DNA of 64,000 nt, taken from the NCBI RefSeq assembly GCF_014200455.1, contig NZ_JACHBW010000001.1:496001-560000 (forward strand). The letters are read 5' to 3'. A program made the position numbers and the translations under genes. The DNA is from Paraburkholderia bannensis (lineage in GTDB: Bacteria > Pseudomonadota > Gammaproteobacteria > Burkholderiales > Burkholderiaceae). Below, in pieces: positions 34,580-45,411 of the stretch; the stretch's first letter is position 1, and every line of letters begins with the position of its first letter. The notes below the pieces were generated by a model that worked only from the letters and a program-made list of their open reading frames with translations, did not search any database and was not told where the DNA came from.

Positions 34580-35626
34580 TCAGTCCTGTTGCTGCTCGAA
34601 CGCCGCCGCCGCGCGGCCCAGCCGGTCGTTCACGGCGATCCATTCGATCGTTTCCGGCAGCTTTTCGATGAGAATGCGCGCGACGTTCGCACGATCGAGC
34701 GCGCGCAGCAGACTGTACAGCTCGCGCGCGTAGACCTGCGGCTCTTCCGGCGCGGCCACGAAATGCACGTTCGCCGCACTCGCCCACGCCTGCGCACGCG
34801 AAACGCGCGCCACCAGCGCGACCGTCTCGCCCGCATCGCGCGCGGCAGCCAGCATCGGCTCCAGCGCGTCGAACGGCAGCAGCGCCAGCGGCGTGCGCGG
34901 CGCGTAATGCGCCTTGAGCGTGCCCGAGGCGCGCGGCGCGGTGGCGTCCGAGCCATCGGGCAGACGCGGCGCTTCGCCCAGCACCCGCGCGATGTCCTGC
35001 GGGCTCACATGGCCGGGTCGCAGCAGCGCCGGGAAGCCGCGCGAGAGATCGAGAATGGTCGATTCGATGCCGACGTCGCACGCGCCGCCATCGAGCACAT
35101 GGACCGCCGCGCCGAACTCGTCGCGCACGTGCTGCGCGGTGGTCGGACTAACGTGACCAAAGCGGTTCGCCGACGGCGCCGCCACGCCGCCATGGCCGCC
35201 GCGACGCTGCGAGAACGCCGCCAGCAGCCGCTGCGCGACCGGATGCGACGGGCAGCGCAAGCCCACCGAATCCTGGCCGCCGCTCACCGCATCGGGAATG
35301 CGCGCGTGGCGCTTGACGATCAGCGTGAGCGGGCCGGGCCAGAAGGCATCGACGAGTTTCTGCGCCGCCTGCGGCCATTCGGCGGCCCAGTACGTGGGGT
35401 CGCCGCCCGGCGGCAGATGCACGATCACCGGATGGTTGGCGGGCCGGCCCTTGGCCGCGTAGATGCGCGCGACCGCGTCGGGCGAGGCCGCGTCGCCGCC
35501 CAGACCGTAGACGGTCTCAGTGGGAAACGCGACCAGCTCGCCCGCGTCGAGCAACGCGGCGGCCCGGTCGATGTCGGCATCGCTGACGGGCGGCGCGGCG
35601 GCGCCGTTCTGCTGATCGGAAGACAT
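34580..35626 (-). CDS. sua5: L-threonylcarbamoyladenylate synthase (Sua5 type)
   Basis: Makes threonylcarbamoyl-AMP from threonine, bicarbonate and ATP for the t6A modification of tRNAs. 348 residues: YrdC/TsaC domain at about 20-205 (FPTETVYGLGGDA, AAKGRPANHPVIVH, PSANRFGHVSPTTAQHV) and the extra C-terminal Sua5 domain. The long Sua5 form rather than short TsaC is common in Burkholderiaceae. The ATG at 35626 is 13 bases after purK; a TTG at 35638 almost touching the purK stop is an alternative. Last gene of the purC-purE-purK-sua5 run. Confidence 0.93.
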   Translation of the reverse strand: MSSDQQNGAAAPPVSDADIDRAAALLDAGELVAFPTETVYGLGGDAASPDAVARIYAAKGRPANHPVIVHLPPGGDPTYWAAEWPQAAQKLVDAFWPGPLTLIVKRHARIPDAVSGGQDSVGLRCPSHPVAQRLLAAFSQRRGGHGGVAAPSANRFGHVSPTTAQHVRDEFGAAVHVLDGGACDVGIESTILDLSRGFPALLRPGHVSPQDIARVLGEAPRLPDGSDATAPRASGTLKAHYAPRTPLALLPFDALEPMLAAARDAGETVALVARVSRAQAWASAANVHFVAAPEEPQVYARELYSLLRALDRANVARILIEKLPETIEWIAVNDRLGRAAAAFEQQQD

Positions 35627-35639
35627 AGTGTGGTCCAAC

Positions 35640-36857
35640 TCAGCTCGTGACGATGTGCAGCAGGCGCGCGCAGTCGCGGGCGGCCGCGCGCGCTTCGTCG
35701 AGCGTCGGCGCGGTGAAGTTCACGTGGCCCATCTTGCGGCCTTCGCGCGCCTCTTCCTTGCCGTACAGATGCAGCCGCGCAGCCGGCATCGCCACAACCT
35801 GATCCCACGGCGGCGTGACGGGCGCTGCGCCCTTCTGGGCCTTCGCTTCACCGGCGCCTGCCGGGAACCACACATCGCCGAGGATGTTCAGCATCACGGC
35901 CGGCGAGTGCTGGCGCGTATCGCCCAGCGGCAGGCCGGTCATCGCGCGCACCTGCTGCTCGAACTGGCTGGTCGCGCACGCGTCGGTCGTGTAGTGGCCT
36001 GAGTTGTGCGGACGCGGCGCCATTTCGTTAGCGACCATCGAACCGTCTTCGAGGATGAAGAACTCTACGCACAGCACACCCACGTAGCCCAGCTTCGCGG
36101 CGATCTGCAGCGCAGACTGCTGGGCCTGCTGCACGAGCGCGTCGCTCGCGTCCGGCGCGGGCACGATGGTATGCGAGAGCACACCGTTGCGATGGGTGTT
36201 CTGCGCGAGCGGATAGACCACGGCCGCGCCGTTCGCGCCGCGCGCGATCAGCGCGCTCACTTCGAACTTGAGCGGCAGGCGCTTTTCCAGCACGCAGGGC
36301 ACGCCGCCGAGCGACGCATGCGCTTCGCGCACTTCCTCGGCGTTGGTGACGCGGATCTGGCCTTTGCCGTCGTAGCCCATGCGCGCGGTCTTGAGAATCC
36401 CGGGCAGGACATCGGCGAGCGTCTTGTCGTCGATGGCGGCGAGCGCCTGCGACGATTCGATCACCACGTGCGGCGCGACCGGCACGCCCGACGACGCGAT
36501 AAAGCGCTTTTCGGCGATGCGGTCCTGCGCGATCGCCACGCAGCGGCCAGCGGGACTGACGAAGGTGGATCTGGCGAGCGCGTCGAGGCTCGCGGCGGGC
36601 ACGTTCTCAAATTCGGTCGAGACGGCTGCGCACAGGCGCGCGAGTTCGGTCAGGCCGGCCTCGTCGTCGTAGGCGGCGCAGATGTGGCGGTCGGCCACGG
36701 CGCCCGCGGGGCTGCTCGCGTCGGGATCGAGCACGGCGACGCGATAGCCCATCGCCTGGGCAGCAAAACAGAACATGCGGCCGAGCTGGCCGCCACCCAC
36801 CATGCCCAGCCAGGCGCCGGGCAGGATCGGTGAAACCGGAGAGTTGTCAGGAGTCAT
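35640..36857 (-). CDS. purK: N5-carboxyaminoimidazole ribonucleotide synthase
   Basis: ATP-grasp enzyme, 405 residues, that carboxylates AIR at N5 using bicarbonate and ATP in purine synthesis. It starts with the nucleotide-binding segment [15 protein letters not shown]. The ATP-grasp core includes [52 protein letters not shown]. It lies downstream of purE, whose mutase uses its product, with a 114-base gap. I use the ATG giving a normal N-terminus; a start 48 bases earlier would add an Arg-rich leader. Confidence 0.95.
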   Translation of the reverse strand: MTPDNSPVSPILPGAWLGMVGGGQLGRMFCFAAQAMGYRVAVLDPDASSPAGAVADRHICAAYDDEAGLTELARLCAAVSTEFENVPAASLDALARSTFVSPAGRCVAIAQDRIAEKRFIASSGVPVAPHVVIESSQALAAIDDKTLADVLPGILKTARMGYDGKGQIRVTNAEEVREAHASLGGVPCVLEKRLPLKFEVSALIARGANGAAVVYPLAQNTHRNGVLSHTIVPAPDASDALVQQAQQSALQIAAKLGYVGVLCVEFFILEDGSMVANEMAPRPHNSGHYTTDACATSQFEQQVRAMTGLPLGDTRQHSPAVMLNILGDVWFPAGAGEAKAQKGAAPVTPPWDQVVAMPAARLHLYGKEEAREGRKMGHVNFTAPTLDEARAAARDCARLLHIVTS

Positions 36858-36971
36858 CTTCGTGGTCGGTCGCGGCTGGCCGCGGCGCGTGGGAGTGCGT
36901 CGCACGGACCAGACCGGGGTTTAACGTCGGCGGGACGCGCACATCGCGAGCGCCCGCGCCGACGGGGGCGC

Positions 36972-37490
36972 TTACAGCGCCGGCAACACCATCGCATGCG
37001 CCGCTTCGTTCTGGCGCACACGGAAAGCCGCAAGCTTGTTCGCGTATTCGGGATCGGTACCGCTGAGCATCGAGACAGCGAAGAGCGCCGCGTTGGCCGC
37101 GCCCGCCTCGCCGATGGCGAAGGTCGCGACCGGCACGCCCTTGGGCATCTGCACGATCGAGTGGAGCGAATCCACACCCTTGAGGTACTTGCTGACCGCC
37201 GGCACGCCGAGCACCGGCACGGTGGTCTTGGCCGCCAGCATGCCCGGCAGGTGCGCAGCGCCGCCCGCGCCCGCGATGATCGCCCGCAGACCGCGCTCGC
37301 GCGCTTTCTCTGCGTACTCGAACATCTCGTCGGGCATGCGGTGCGCCGAAACAACCTTCGCTTCGTACGCCACGCCGAACTCCTGCAGGATCGCGACTGC
37401 GTGTTTCATCACATCCCAGTCGGAGCTGGAACCCATCAACACGCCCACGAGAGGCGCTGCGTGCTGGTGGGCCGTCTGAACTTCGCTCAT
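36972..37490 (-). CDS. purE: N5-carboxyaminoimidazole ribonucleotide mutase
   Basis: Class I PurE, 172 residues, that moves the carboxyl group of N5-CAIR to give CAIR. The phosphate-binding GSSSDWDVM lies at 20-28, catalytic H50 in SAHRMPDE, and [10 protein letters not shown] near 74-83. It follows purC by 41 bases and precedes purK. Full length for the family. Confidence 0.97.
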   Translation of the reverse strand: MSEVQTAHQHAAPLVGVLMGSSSDWDVMKHAVAILQEFGVAYEAKVVSAHRMPDEMFEYAEKARERGLRAIIAGAGGAAHLPGMLAAKTTVPVLGVPAVSKYLKGVDSLHSIVQMPKGVPVATFAIGEAGAANAALFAVSMLSGTDPEYANKLAAFRVRQNEAAHAMVLPAL

Positions 37491-37531
37491 TGTGCTTCCT
37501 TCTTCCCTCTAAATACTTGACGCGTGCCCGC

Positions 37532-38422
37532 TTAGGCGAGCTTTTGACCCGTGAGGCGCTCGAGCGCCTCCTGATACTTGGCCGAGGTCTTTTCGATCAC
37601 TTCGTCCGGCAGCTTCGGCGCCGGCGGCTCTTTCGCCCAGTCCTGGGTTTCGAGCCAGTCGCGCACGAACTGCTTGTCGAACGACGGCGGGTTCGAGCCC
37701 ACCTGATACTGGTCGGCGGGCCAGAAACGCGACGAGTCGGCAGTGAGCGCCTCGTCCATCAGGAACAACTGGCCATGGTTGTCCAGACCGAATTCGAACT
37801 TGGTGTCGGCGATGATGATGCCGCGCGTGGCGGCGTAATCGGCGGCTTCCTTGTACAGCTTGATCGAGATTTCCTTGATCGTGCGCGAGAGTTCGGTGCC
37901 GATGCGGCGCTCCATTTCCTCGTACGTGATGTTCTCGTCGTGATGGCCCATTTCGGCCTTGGCGGCCGGCGTGAAGATCGGCTCGGGCAGCTTTTGGGCG
38001 TTTTGCAGGCCTGCGGGCAAATCGACGCCGCACACCGCGCCGGTTGCCTGATAGTCCTTCCAGCCGCTACCGGCCAGATAGCCGCGCACCACGGCTTCGA
38101 CGAGGATCGGCTCAAGGCGCTTCACCACCACGGCGCGGCCCTTGACCTGTTCGACTTCGTCGGCGGACACGACGGTTTCGGGCGCCACGCCCGTGAGGTG
38201 GTTCGGCACGACGTGCTTGAGCTTTTCGAACCAGAAGTCAGCCATCTGGTTGAGCACCTCGCCCTTGCGCGGAATCGGCTCGCCCATAATCACGTCGAAT
38301 GCCGAGAGGCGGTCGGTCGTGACGATCAGCAGCTTGTCGGTGCCCACGGCATAGTTGTCGCGGACCTTGCCGCGACCGAGAAGCGGCAGCGAGCGGAGCG
38401 TGGATTCGTAGAGGGTAGACAT
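37532..38422 (-). CDS. purC: Phosphoribosylaminoimidazole-succinocarboxamide synthase
   Basis: SAICAR synthase, 296 residues, joining CAIR and aspartate with ATP. Recognisable parts are the N-terminal [14 protein letters not shown] loop, [27 protein letters not shown], and [30 protein letters not shown]. The eukaryote-like longer form is usual in Betaproteobacteria. First gene of the purine run; the fba terminator lies upstream. Confidence 0.97.
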   Translation of the reverse strand: MSTLYESTLRSLPLLGRGKVRDNYAVGTDKLLIVTTDRLSAFDVIMGEPIPRKGEVLNQMADFWFEKLKHVVPNHLTGVAPETVVSADEVEQVKGRAVVVKRLEPILVEAVVRGYLAGSGWKDYQATGAVCGVDLPAGLQNAQKLPEPIFTPAAKAEMGHHDENITYEEMERRIGTELSRTIKEISIKLYKEAADYAATRGIIIADTKFEFGLDNHGQLFLMDEALTADSSRFWPADQYQVGSNPPSFDKQFVRDWLETQDWAKEPPAPKLPDEVIEKTSAKYQEALERLTGQKLA

Positions 38423-38530
38423 CGTCGTGATTCGCTAAAAGAACAATCGAAACGGAAGCGGGACCGGCGCGGAAGGCCGGAATCCAGAAAGTACTGCCAA
38501 GGTAAACCGCGAGGGTAAACCAAAAACCGC

Positions 38531-38574
38531 TAAAAAGCTCATCGCCGTCCCCCCGAAACTGGCGGAAACGGCGA
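38531..38574 (-). terminator. Probable terminator after fba
   Basis: On the minus strand TCGCCGT pairs with ACGGCGA, with a G-rich loop of about 19 bases, and is followed by GAGCTTTTTAGCGGTTTTT. The stem is short, so confidence is moderate. Confidence 0.6.
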
Positions 38575-38644
38575 CGTTTTCATCTCGCTACGGGTCTCGC
38601 GCTCAACGGGCAACCGCCCGCAGATGAAGTCAGATCAGCCGGAC

Positions 38645-39709
38645 TTAGCGCACAATCTGCGCGAGTTCGCCCGACTTGTACTTCTCGGCGATCTTGTCGA
38701 GCGAGACCGGCTTGATCTTGCCAGCCTGACCTTCGCAACCGAACGCGAGGAAGCGGTCCACACAGACCTTCTTCGCGGCTTCGCGAGCCGGCTTGAGGTA
38801 GTCGCGCGGGTCGAACTTCGACGGGTTCTCGTACATATAGCGACGGATCGCGCCCGTGATGGCCAGACGCAGGTCGGTGTCGATATTGATCTTGCGCACG
38901 CCGTGACGAATGCCTTCCTGGATCTCCTCCACCGGCACGCCGTACGTTTCCTTCATATCGCCGCCGAATTCGCGGATTTCAGCCAGCAGTTCCTGCGGCA
39001 CCGACGACGAACCGTGCATGACCAGGTGCGTGTTCGGGATGCGGGCGTGGATTTCCTTGATGCGCTGGATCGACAGGATGTCGCCCGTGGGCTTCTTGGA
39101 GAACTTGTAGGCGCCGTGCGAGGTGCCGATGGCGATGGCCAGCGCGTCGCACTGGGTCAGCTTGACGAAATCGGCGGCCTGCTCCGGATCGGTCAGGAGC
39201 TGCTCGCGCGTCATGGTGCCTTCCGCGCCGTGACCGTCTTCCTTGTCTCCCTTCATGGTTTCCAGCGAACCGAGCACGCCCAGTTCCGCTTCGACCGTGA
39301 CGCCGATCGAGTGCGCCATTTCCACGACCTTGCGCGACACATCGACGTTGTACTCGTACGAAGCAACCGTCTTGCCGTCGGCTTCGAGCGAGCCGTCCAT
39401 CATCACGCTGGTGAAACCACTGCGGATCGCGGCCATGCAGACGGCCGGCGATTGACCGTGATCCTGGTGCATCACGACCGGGATATGCGGATACGACTCG
39501 ACCGCTGCTTCGATCAGGTGGCGCAGGAACGGCTCGCCCGCGTACTTACGCGCGCCGGCCGAGGCCTGCATGATCACGGGCGAACCGACCTGGCTGGCCG
39601 CTTCCATGATCGCCTGAACCTGTTCGAGGTTGTTCACGTTGAACGCGGGCAGACCGTAGCCGTTTTCGGCCGCGTGGTCGAGCAATTGACGCATTGAAAC
39701 GAGAGGCAT
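38645..39709 (-). CDS. fba: Class II fructose-1,6-bisphosphate aldolase
   Basis: Zinc-dependent aldolase, 354 residues, that splits FBP to DHAP and G3P and works in reverse in gluconeogenesis. Zn and catalytic residues are in [10 protein letters not shown] (H81, D83, H84), [30 protein letters not shown] and KINIDTDLR. The length and the [12 protein letters not shown] form match the CbbA/Fba subgroup of Proteobacteria. Upstream come pyk and pgk on the same strand, which gives a lower-glycolysis cluster. Confidence 0.97.
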   Translation of the reverse strand: MPLVSMRQLLDHAAENGYGLPAFNVNNLEQVQAIMEAASQVGSPVIMQASAGARKYAGEPFLRHLIEAAVESYPHIPVVMHQDHGQSPAVCMAAIRSGFTSVMMDGSLEADGKTVASYEYNVDVSRKVVEMAHSIGVTVEAELGVLGSLETMKGDKEDGHGAEGTMTREQLLTDPEQAADFVKLTQCDALAIAIGTSHGAYKFSKKPTGDILSIQRIKEIHARIPNTHLVMHGSSSVPQELLAEIREFGGDMKETYGVPVEEIQEGIRHGVRKINIDTDLRLAITGAIRRYMYENPSKFDPRDYLKPAREAAKKVCVDRFLAFGCEGQAGKIKPVSLDKIAEKYKSGELAQIVR

Positions 39710-40084
39710 TGTTGCTACTCCTTTGATTTGAAACGAATTGCTTCGTGCCGCCGGCCGTCTTGCGCAGCCGGTCGAGGGCGGCCTGGCGGCCGCCTCCCGC
39801 GTGCTCGTCGCGGGCTCAATAGCGTGATTTTATCGCGAAGCGACTGCAATTCCCGCGCCGAAACGCGCAACTGGCATGAAATTGGCGTATCGAAACGTCA
39901 AATCCGCGAGAAGATGCAAAAAGGATTGACAGCCCGCGCGGTGCCTCACCTGTGCGCAAGCCGGAAAAGCGGGGATTTACGGCGATTTCACTGCGATCTT
40001 GCAGACATTTAGCGCCGATCCGATACCAATTTGATACCAGTCGGCGCTAATGGTGTTAACTCAGAACCGCGTCACCGCACCGGG
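39710..40084. other. 375-base gap between pyk and fba
   Basis: No gene is supported. The ATG of fba has a weak GGAGT nearby. The part next to pyk contains AT-rich segments that could hold the fba promoter; I see no clear terminator. Confidence 0.5.
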
Positions 40085-41521
40085 TTACAAAACGTCGCCG
40101 ACACGCACGATCTTCAGCGTATTGGTGCCGCCCGGCTGGCCCATCGGCTCGCCCACGGTCAGCACGACCATGTCGCCGCGCGACGCGTAGCCCTTGCTCA
40201 CCACCACTTCGATGGCTTGCTGAAGCGCCGTGTCACGGTCGCTGCTGGTGTCCAGATGCAGCGGCGTGACATTGCGATAGAGCGACATCGCGCGTTCGCT
40301 GCCCTCGCGCGGCGTGAGCGCGAAGATCGGCACATGGGTCCAGTGGCGCGACATCCACAGCGCGGTCGAACCCGATTCCGTCAGCGCGACAATTGCCTTC
40401 GCGCCCAGGTGATAGGCCGTGAACAGCGCCCCCATGGCGATCGACTGATCGATGCGCGTGAAGGTGCGGTCGAGGAAATCCTTGTCCAGCTCGGATTGTT
40501 CGGACTTTTCGGCTTCGAGGCAGATCGCGGCCATCGCTTCGATGGTCTGCACCGGATACTTGCCCGCCGCCGATTCCGCCGAGAGCATCACGGCGTCCGT
40601 GCCGTCGAGCACCGCGTTGGCGACGTCCGAGACTTCGGCGCGCGTGGGCACCGGCGCGTAGATCATCGACTCCATCATCTGCGTGGCGGTGATCACGAGC
40701 TTGTTCGACTCGCGCGCCATGCGGATCATGCGCTTTTGCAGCGCGGGAACCGCCGCGTTGCCCACTTCCACGGCCAGGTCGCCGCGCGCGACCATGATGC
40801 CGTCCGACGAATCGAGAATTTCCTGCAGCGCCGGAATCGCTTCGGCGCGCTCGATCTTCGCGATCATCTTCGGCTTGATGCCGAACGGTGCGCCCGCGAT
40901 GTTGGCGAGCTGGCGCGCCATTTCCATGTCGGTGGCGTTCTTGGGGAAGGACACGGCCACGAAGTCCACACCGATCGACATCGCCGTGCGGATATCCTCC
41001 ATATCCTTCGCGGTCAGGGCCGGCGCCGTGAGGCCGCCGCCCTGACGGTTGATGCCCTTGTTATTGGACAGCTCGCCGCCGATCTTCACGGTCGTGTGAA
41101 TTTCGCTGCCGATCACGCGCGACACGTCGAGCACGATCAGGCCGTCATTGAGCAACAGCACGTCGCCCGGCTTCAGGTCGCGCGGCAGGTCCTTGTAGTC
41201 GAGACCGACGCGCTCGTCGTTGCCGAGTTCGCATTCGGCGTCGAGGATGAAGGGCTGGCCCGGTTCGAGCAGCGTCTTGCCGTTCTCGAACTTGCCGACG
41301 CGGATCTTCGGGCCTTGCAGATCGGCCATGATCGCGACTTCACGGCCGGCCTGACGGGCGCACGCCCGCACGTTCTCGGCACGCTGACGGTGATCGTCGG
41401 CGGTGCCGTGCGAGAAGTTGAGGCGCACCACGTCCAACCCTGCGTGGATCATTTTCAGCAGGACGTCCGGCGTGCTGGAAGCCGGACCGATGGTGGCGAC
41501 AATCTTGGTGGCGCGATGCAT
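40085..41521 (-). CDS. pyk: Pyruvate kinase
   Basis: Converts phosphoenolpyruvate and ADP to pyruvate and ATP, 478 residues, cytoplasmic. It starts HRATKIVATIGPASST. Active-site segments are RLNFSHG, MADLQGPKIRVG, the cation-binding VSFPKNATDME, KIERAEAI and MVARGDLAVEVG; the C-terminal allosteric domain holds TESGSTALWMSRHWTH. The ATG at 41521 has AGGAG seven bases upstream, which I take as the real start. The same frame stays open for a further 187 codons upstream (separate entry). Confidence 0.95.
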   Translation of the reverse strand: MHRATKIVATIGPASSTPDVLLKMIHAGLDVVRLNFSHGTADDHRQRAENVRACARQAGREVAIMADLQGPKIRVGKFENGKTLLEPGQPFILDAECELGNDERVGLDYKDLPRDLKPGDVLLLNDGLIVLDVSRVIGSEIHTTVKIGGELSNNKGINRQGGGLTAPALTAKDMEDIRTAMSIGVDFVAVSFPKNATDMEMARQLANIAGAPFGIKPKMIAKIERAEAIPALQEILDSSDGIMVARGDLAVEVGNAAVPALQKRMIRMARESNKLVITATQMMESMIYAPVPTRAEVSDVANAVLDGTDAVMLSAESAAGKYPVQTIEAMAAICLEAEKSEQSELDKDFLDRTFTRIDQSIAMGALFTAYHLGAKAIVALTESGSTALWMSRHWTHVPIFALTPREGSERAMSLYRNVTPLHLDTSSDRDTALQQAIEVVVSKGYASRGDMVVLTVGEPMGQPGGTNTLKIVRVGDVL

Positions 41522-42082
41522 GAGTCTCCTCGTCTGGATAGGATCGCTGGGAAAACCGTTACTGCGAGAAGTGCTGGCCGGCGGCGCTGCGGGTGCAGTG
41601 CGGCCGTAACGCGCACCGGTGATGCCCGGCGTCGCTTTCTTTGACGGCGCCGCGACGGCCGGCGCTACTGGCGCGGCCGGTGCGGCGTTACTTTCATGCG
41701 TAATTGCCTGTGCGGATGGCTTTGAAGCGGCCTGCGAAGCCTCGCCGATGGACGTGTCCGTGCGTCCTTCAGCGGCTTGCGGCGTCACCGTTGTCGCGAG
41801 CGATTCAGCGGTCGCTGCGCCAGACGGAGTCGATTCAGTTGCCAACCCAGTTGCCGGTTCAGGCGTCAATTCAGTTTCAGTCACCGCGTCGAGAACAGCA
41901 ACGGCGGTCGCGTCCGCCCGTGCCTCTTCTGACGCGGCTTGCAGGGGCGCACGCCCCTGCTGTGCGGCGGCCTGGGGCGCTGCGCGCCCCTTCTGCTGGG
42001 CGGCCCCGGCTGCGGCGCGCTGTTGCGCGTTCGCACGAGGAAGCTTGTTTGTGGCCTTCCCGGCCGGGGCGCGCGGCGCCAC
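41522..42082 (-). other. Open Ala/Pro/Gln-rich extension in frame between pgk and pyk
   Basis: The pyk frame has no stop for 187 codons upstream. It begins with a GTG that directly follows the TAA of pgk (42083-42085). The predicted peptide is low-complexity: Ala, Pro, Gln and Thr dominate, with QQGRAPLQAAS- and AQQKGRAAPQAA-type repeats. It could be an N-terminal disordered extension of pyruvate kinase, a separate small protein, or non-coding spacer that is open by chance because of high GC. The good ribosome binding site of the 478-residue form argues against the extension being the main product. Confidence 0.4.
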
Positions 42083-43288
42083 TTAGGAAGCCGCCCGGGT
42101 TTCGAGCACTTCGACTGCCGGCAGCTTCTTGCCTTCCAGGAACTCCAGGAACGCGCCGCCGCCGGTCGAGATGTAGCTGACCTTGTCCGCGATGTTGTAT
42201 TTCGCGATGGCCGCGAGCGTGTCGCCGCCGCCTGCGATCGAGAACGCGCCCGAATTCGCGATGGCATCCGCGAGCGTCTTGGTGCCGTTGCCGAACTGGT
42301 CGAACTCGAACACGCCAACCGGGCCGTTCCACACGATCGTGCCGGCCTGCGCGAGCTGCGCGGCGAGCGCATTGGCCGTCACCGGGCCGATGTCGAGGAT
42401 CATATCGTCGTCGGCAACATCGGCGACGTCCTTGGTTTCGGCCTTGGCCGTCGGCGAGAATTCCTTGGCCGTGACCACGTCCGTCGGGATCGGCACCGAA
42501 GCGCCACGAGCGCGCGCGGCGTCGATGATCGCGCGGGCGTCGTCGATCAGATCGACTTCAGCCAGCGACTTGCCGATCTTCAGGCCTGCGGCCAGCATGA
42601 ACGTGTTGGCGATGCCGCCGCCGACGATCAGCTGATCGACCTTTTCGGCCAGCGACTTGAGGATGGTGAGCTTGGTCGAGACCTTGGAGCCTGCGACGAT
42701 TGCCACCAGCGGACGCTTGGGCGCGCCCAGCGCCTTGCCCAGCGCGTCCAGTTCGGCCGCCAGCAGCGGGCCTGCGCAGGCGATGCCCGCGTATTTGGCG
42801 ATGCCGTAGGTGGTGGCTTCGGCGCGGTGCGCGGTGCCGAAAGCGTCATTCACGTAGATGTCGCACAACCGGGCCATCTTCTGCGCGAGTTCGTCGGAAT
42901 TCTTCTTCTCGCCCTTGTTGACGCGGCAGTTTTCGAGCAGCACGACGTTGCCCGGCTCCACGTTCACGCCGTTTTCGACCCAGTTGGCGACCAGCGGCAC
43001 GTCGCGGCCGAGCAGTTCGGCCAGACGCTTCGCAACCGGTGCGAGCGAGTCTTCGGGTTTGAATTCACCTTCGGTCGGGCGGCCCAGGTGGGACGTGACC
43101 ATGACAGCCCCGCCCGCATCCAGCGCGGCCTTGATGGCCGGCACGGAAGCGCGCACGCGGGTGTCTTCGGTGATGTTGCCGTGGTCGTCCTGCGGCACGT
43201 TCAGGTCGGCGCGGATGAACACCCGCTTGCCTTTGAGCTTGCCTTCGGAGATCAGATCGGAAAGACGCAGAACCTTGTTCATGGACAT
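42083..43288 (-). CDS. pgk: Phosphoglycerate kinase
   Basis: Transfers phosphate from 1,3-bisphosphoglycerate to ADP, 401 residues. The substrate-binding residues are in [14 protein letters not shown] and VTSHLGRPT. The nucleotide part has [27 protein letters not shown] and the C-terminal [17 protein letters not shown]. Two near ATGs (43288 and 43282) are both possible; neither has a strong ribosome binding site. It ends directly against the open extension before pyk. Confidence 0.96.
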   Translation of the reverse strand: MSMNKVLRLSDLISEGKLKGKRVFIRADLNVPQDDHGNITEDTRVRASVPAIKAALDAGGAVMVTSHLGRPTEGEFKPEDSLAPVAKRLAELLGRDVPLVANWVENGVNVEPGNVVLLENCRVNKGEKKNSDELAQKMARLCDIYVNDAFGTAHRAEATTYGIAKYAGIACAGPLLAAELDALGKALGAPKRPLVAIVAGSKVSTKLTILKSLAEKVDQLIVGGGIANTFMLAAGLKIGKSLAEVDLIDDARAIIDAARARGASVPIPTDVVTAKEFSPTAKAETKDVADVADDDMILDIGPVTANALAAQLAQAGTIVWNGPVGVFEFDQFGNGTKTLADAIANSGAFSIAGGGDTLAAIAKYNIADKVSYISTGGGAFLEFLEGKKLPAVEVLETRAAS

Positions 43289-43949
43289 GTCATCTTGATG
43301 GTGGGAAGGCGGTGACAAGGCGATGCAGGTCCGCGGGCCCCGAGGGACGCGTAGGCGTTTCCTCAGGCAGCCAGGGCGGCGAAATGCGCGACGGGCGCGG
43401 CGCGGGATCCGCGCGGCTGCCGTCTCCAGGCGCCGGCGCGGGTCGCTTGCTCGGCGCTCGGCACGAGCCGGCATCGAATTGCGAGATCGGTATTTTAGCC
43501 GATAGCCAGGATGATCTGAGGCGTGCTTCGGCGAATGTCCCGTATTTGGGAGAACGCTGAGTGCGAAGCTTACGATTGTGCAACGCAGCATGCCCTTTAA
43601 CGGATTAACGATCAGGCCCGCGGCAGCCGCCGATACAATCGACGGGAGATATCCGCCAATTCGTCCCGGGTCCAGCGCTGATCCCGCGGTAAAGCGCCCC
43701 GGACGCCCGCCGCGCGCGCCCGCGAGCGCGCTCGCGCCGCATAAATGACGTTAGAATGATCTTCTTTGCCGAACTCAGGCGCGACGTGCGCCTGGACAGG
43801 CGCGCAATGCACGATGAGTCGCGGTTTGGTGCGATTTTCGCCCGATATGCGCGTTATATAGACTTACGCTTTGCGCCGCTTTTTGCCCGGTTTTTGCTCG
43901 CTGAATCACCGTTATTCACCGTTTTCACTGCACTCGCCTGGAGAATCGT
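43289..43949. other. 661-base divergent region between pgk and ilvE
   Basis: No convincing gene on either strand; the open frames found are short and Arg/Pro-rich. An AT-rich GCGTTATATAGAC at about 43850-43862 looks like a promoter -10 area for ilvE. The first 200 bases next to pgk are very GC-rich. Confidence 0.5.
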
Positions 43950-44870
43950 ATGTCAATGGCCGACCGCGACGGCAAGATCTGGATGGACGGCAAGCTGGTG
44001 GACTGGCGCGACGCCAACATCCATGTGCTGACCCACACGCTGCATTACGGCATGGGCGTCTTTGAAGGCGTACGCGCCTACAAGACCCCCAACGGGACCG
44101 CCATCTTCCGCCTCGCCGAGCATACGAAACGTCTGCTCAATTCGGCCAAGATCTTCCAGATGGACGTGCCGTTCGACGCGAAAACGCTGGCTGACGCCCA
44201 GCTCGTAGTCGTGCGCGAGAACAAGCTGGAATCGTGCTACATCCGCCCGATCATCTGGGTCGGCTCGGAAAAGCTCGGCGTGTCGGCGAGGGGCAACACC
44301 ATTCACGTGGCGATCGCCGCCTGGCCGTGGGGCGCCTATCTGGGCGAAGACGGCCTCGCCAAGGGCATCCGCGTGAAGACCTCGTCGTTCACGCGCCATC
44401 ATGTGAATGTGTCGATGGTGCGCGCCAAGGCGTCGGGCTGGTACGTGAATTCGATTCTCGCCAACCAGGAAGCCACCGCCGACGGCTACGACGAGGCGCT
44501 CCTGCTGGACGTCGACGGCTACGTCTCGGAAGGCTCGGGCGAGAACTTCTTCCTCGTCAACAACGGCAAGCTCTACACGCCGGATCTCGCGTCCTGCCTC
44601 GACGGCATCACGCGCGACACGGTCATCACGCTCGCGCGCGACATGAACATCCCCGTGATCGAGAAGCGCATCACGCGCGACGAGGTCTACACCTGCGACG
44701 AAGCGTTCTTCACCGGCACCGCCGCCGAAGTCACGCCAATCCGCGAACTGGACAACCGCACTATCGGCTCCGGCTCGCGCGGGCCGATCACGGAGAAGCT
44801 GCAATCGGCGTTCTTCGACGTCGTGTCCGGCAAAAACGAGAAATACGCGCACTGGCTCGCCAAGGTCTGA
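43950..44870 (+). CDS. ilvE: Branched-chain amino acid aminotransferase
   Basis: PLP enzyme of fold type IV, 306 residues, that performs the last step of Ile, Leu and Val synthesis. The PLP lysine is K160 in MVRAKASGWYVN. Other family marks are LHYGMGVFEGVRAY near 31-44, YIRPIIW, DVDGYVSEGSGENFFLV and FFTGTAAEVTPIREL. It probably runs on into the small zinc-finger gene 54 bases downstream. Confidence 0.97.
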   Translation: MSMADRDGKIWMDGKLVDWRDANIHVLTHTLHYGMGVFEGVRAYKTPNGTAIFRLAEHTKRLLNSAKIFQMDVPFDAKTLADAQLVVVRENKLESCYIRPIIWVGSEKLGVSARGNTIHVAIAAWPWGAYLGEDGLAKGIRVKTSSFTRHHVNVSMVRAKASGWYVNSILANQEATADGYDEALLLDVDGYVSEGSGENFFLVNNGKLYTPDLASCLDGITRDTVITLARDMNIPVIEKRITRDEVYTCDEAFFTGTAAEVTPIRELDNRTIGSGSRGPITEKLQSAFFDVVSGKNEKYAHWLAKV

Positions 44871-44924
44871 GAACCCGCGCGCCAAGCAATTTTGCGCCCC
44901 ACTGCTATACAGAGAATCATCCCC

Positions 44925-45119
44925 ATGAGCGAAATCAAGGAAATGCCGCTGGTCGAACTGAAGGCCAAAGACCTGCCGGCGTATTGCCCCAACCCGTCGA
45001 TGCCGCGCTGGAGCAACCATCCGCGTGTCTTTATCGACGTGACGCATGGGGAAGCCAAGTGCCCGTACTGCAGCACGCGCTACAAGCTCAAGGAAGGCGA
45101 GGTCGTACACGGCCACTGA
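44925..45119 (+). CDS. Small CHCC zinc-finger protein
   Basis: A 64-residue protein with Cys21, His32, Cys46 and Cys49 (NHPRVFIDV, then AKCPYCS), the zf-CHCC arrangement seen in NDUFS6-like proteins. Its role in bacteria is not established; it may bind zinc in a respiratory or LPS-related context. The ATG at 44925 gives the full domain; an earlier frame start would read non-coding sequence. It sits between ilvE and waaF, a pairing I regard as common in Burkholderia genomes. Confidence 0.87.
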   Translation: MSEIKEMPLVELKAKDLPAYCPNPSMPRWSNHPRVFIDVTHGEAKCPYCSTRYKLKEGEVVHGH

Positions 45120-45411
45120 TGGCCGGCTCGAAGCGGAGAGCGTGTCCTTTGCATGCTGGAAGACGAGGGCCCGCTTCACCGCTTTGCGGCACTTTCCGCG
45201 CTTTAAAATCTGGCGCTTTGACTCCTGGCATCCCGACATTACCGCGTATCGTCAACGTGGTCATTGCGCGGCATGCCGCGTGCTTTGCACAGCTCCCGAC
45301 GCGCTCCGGCGCGTCTTTTCCTAACCGCGTTTCGCGCGCGCCGTCGCTGGCCCTTCAGCTTGGGGCCGCCCGTGCCCGAAACCTATGCCTTTTTCCGGAC
45401 TTTGAATCCCG

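Noticed and set aside
41619..42086. A 155-codon frame on the plus strand opposite the pyk upstream region
   Set aside because: Ala/Val/Ser-rich with no motif and no ribosome binding site; the minus-strand frame is at least in register with pyk. I would not call either a gene from sequence alone.
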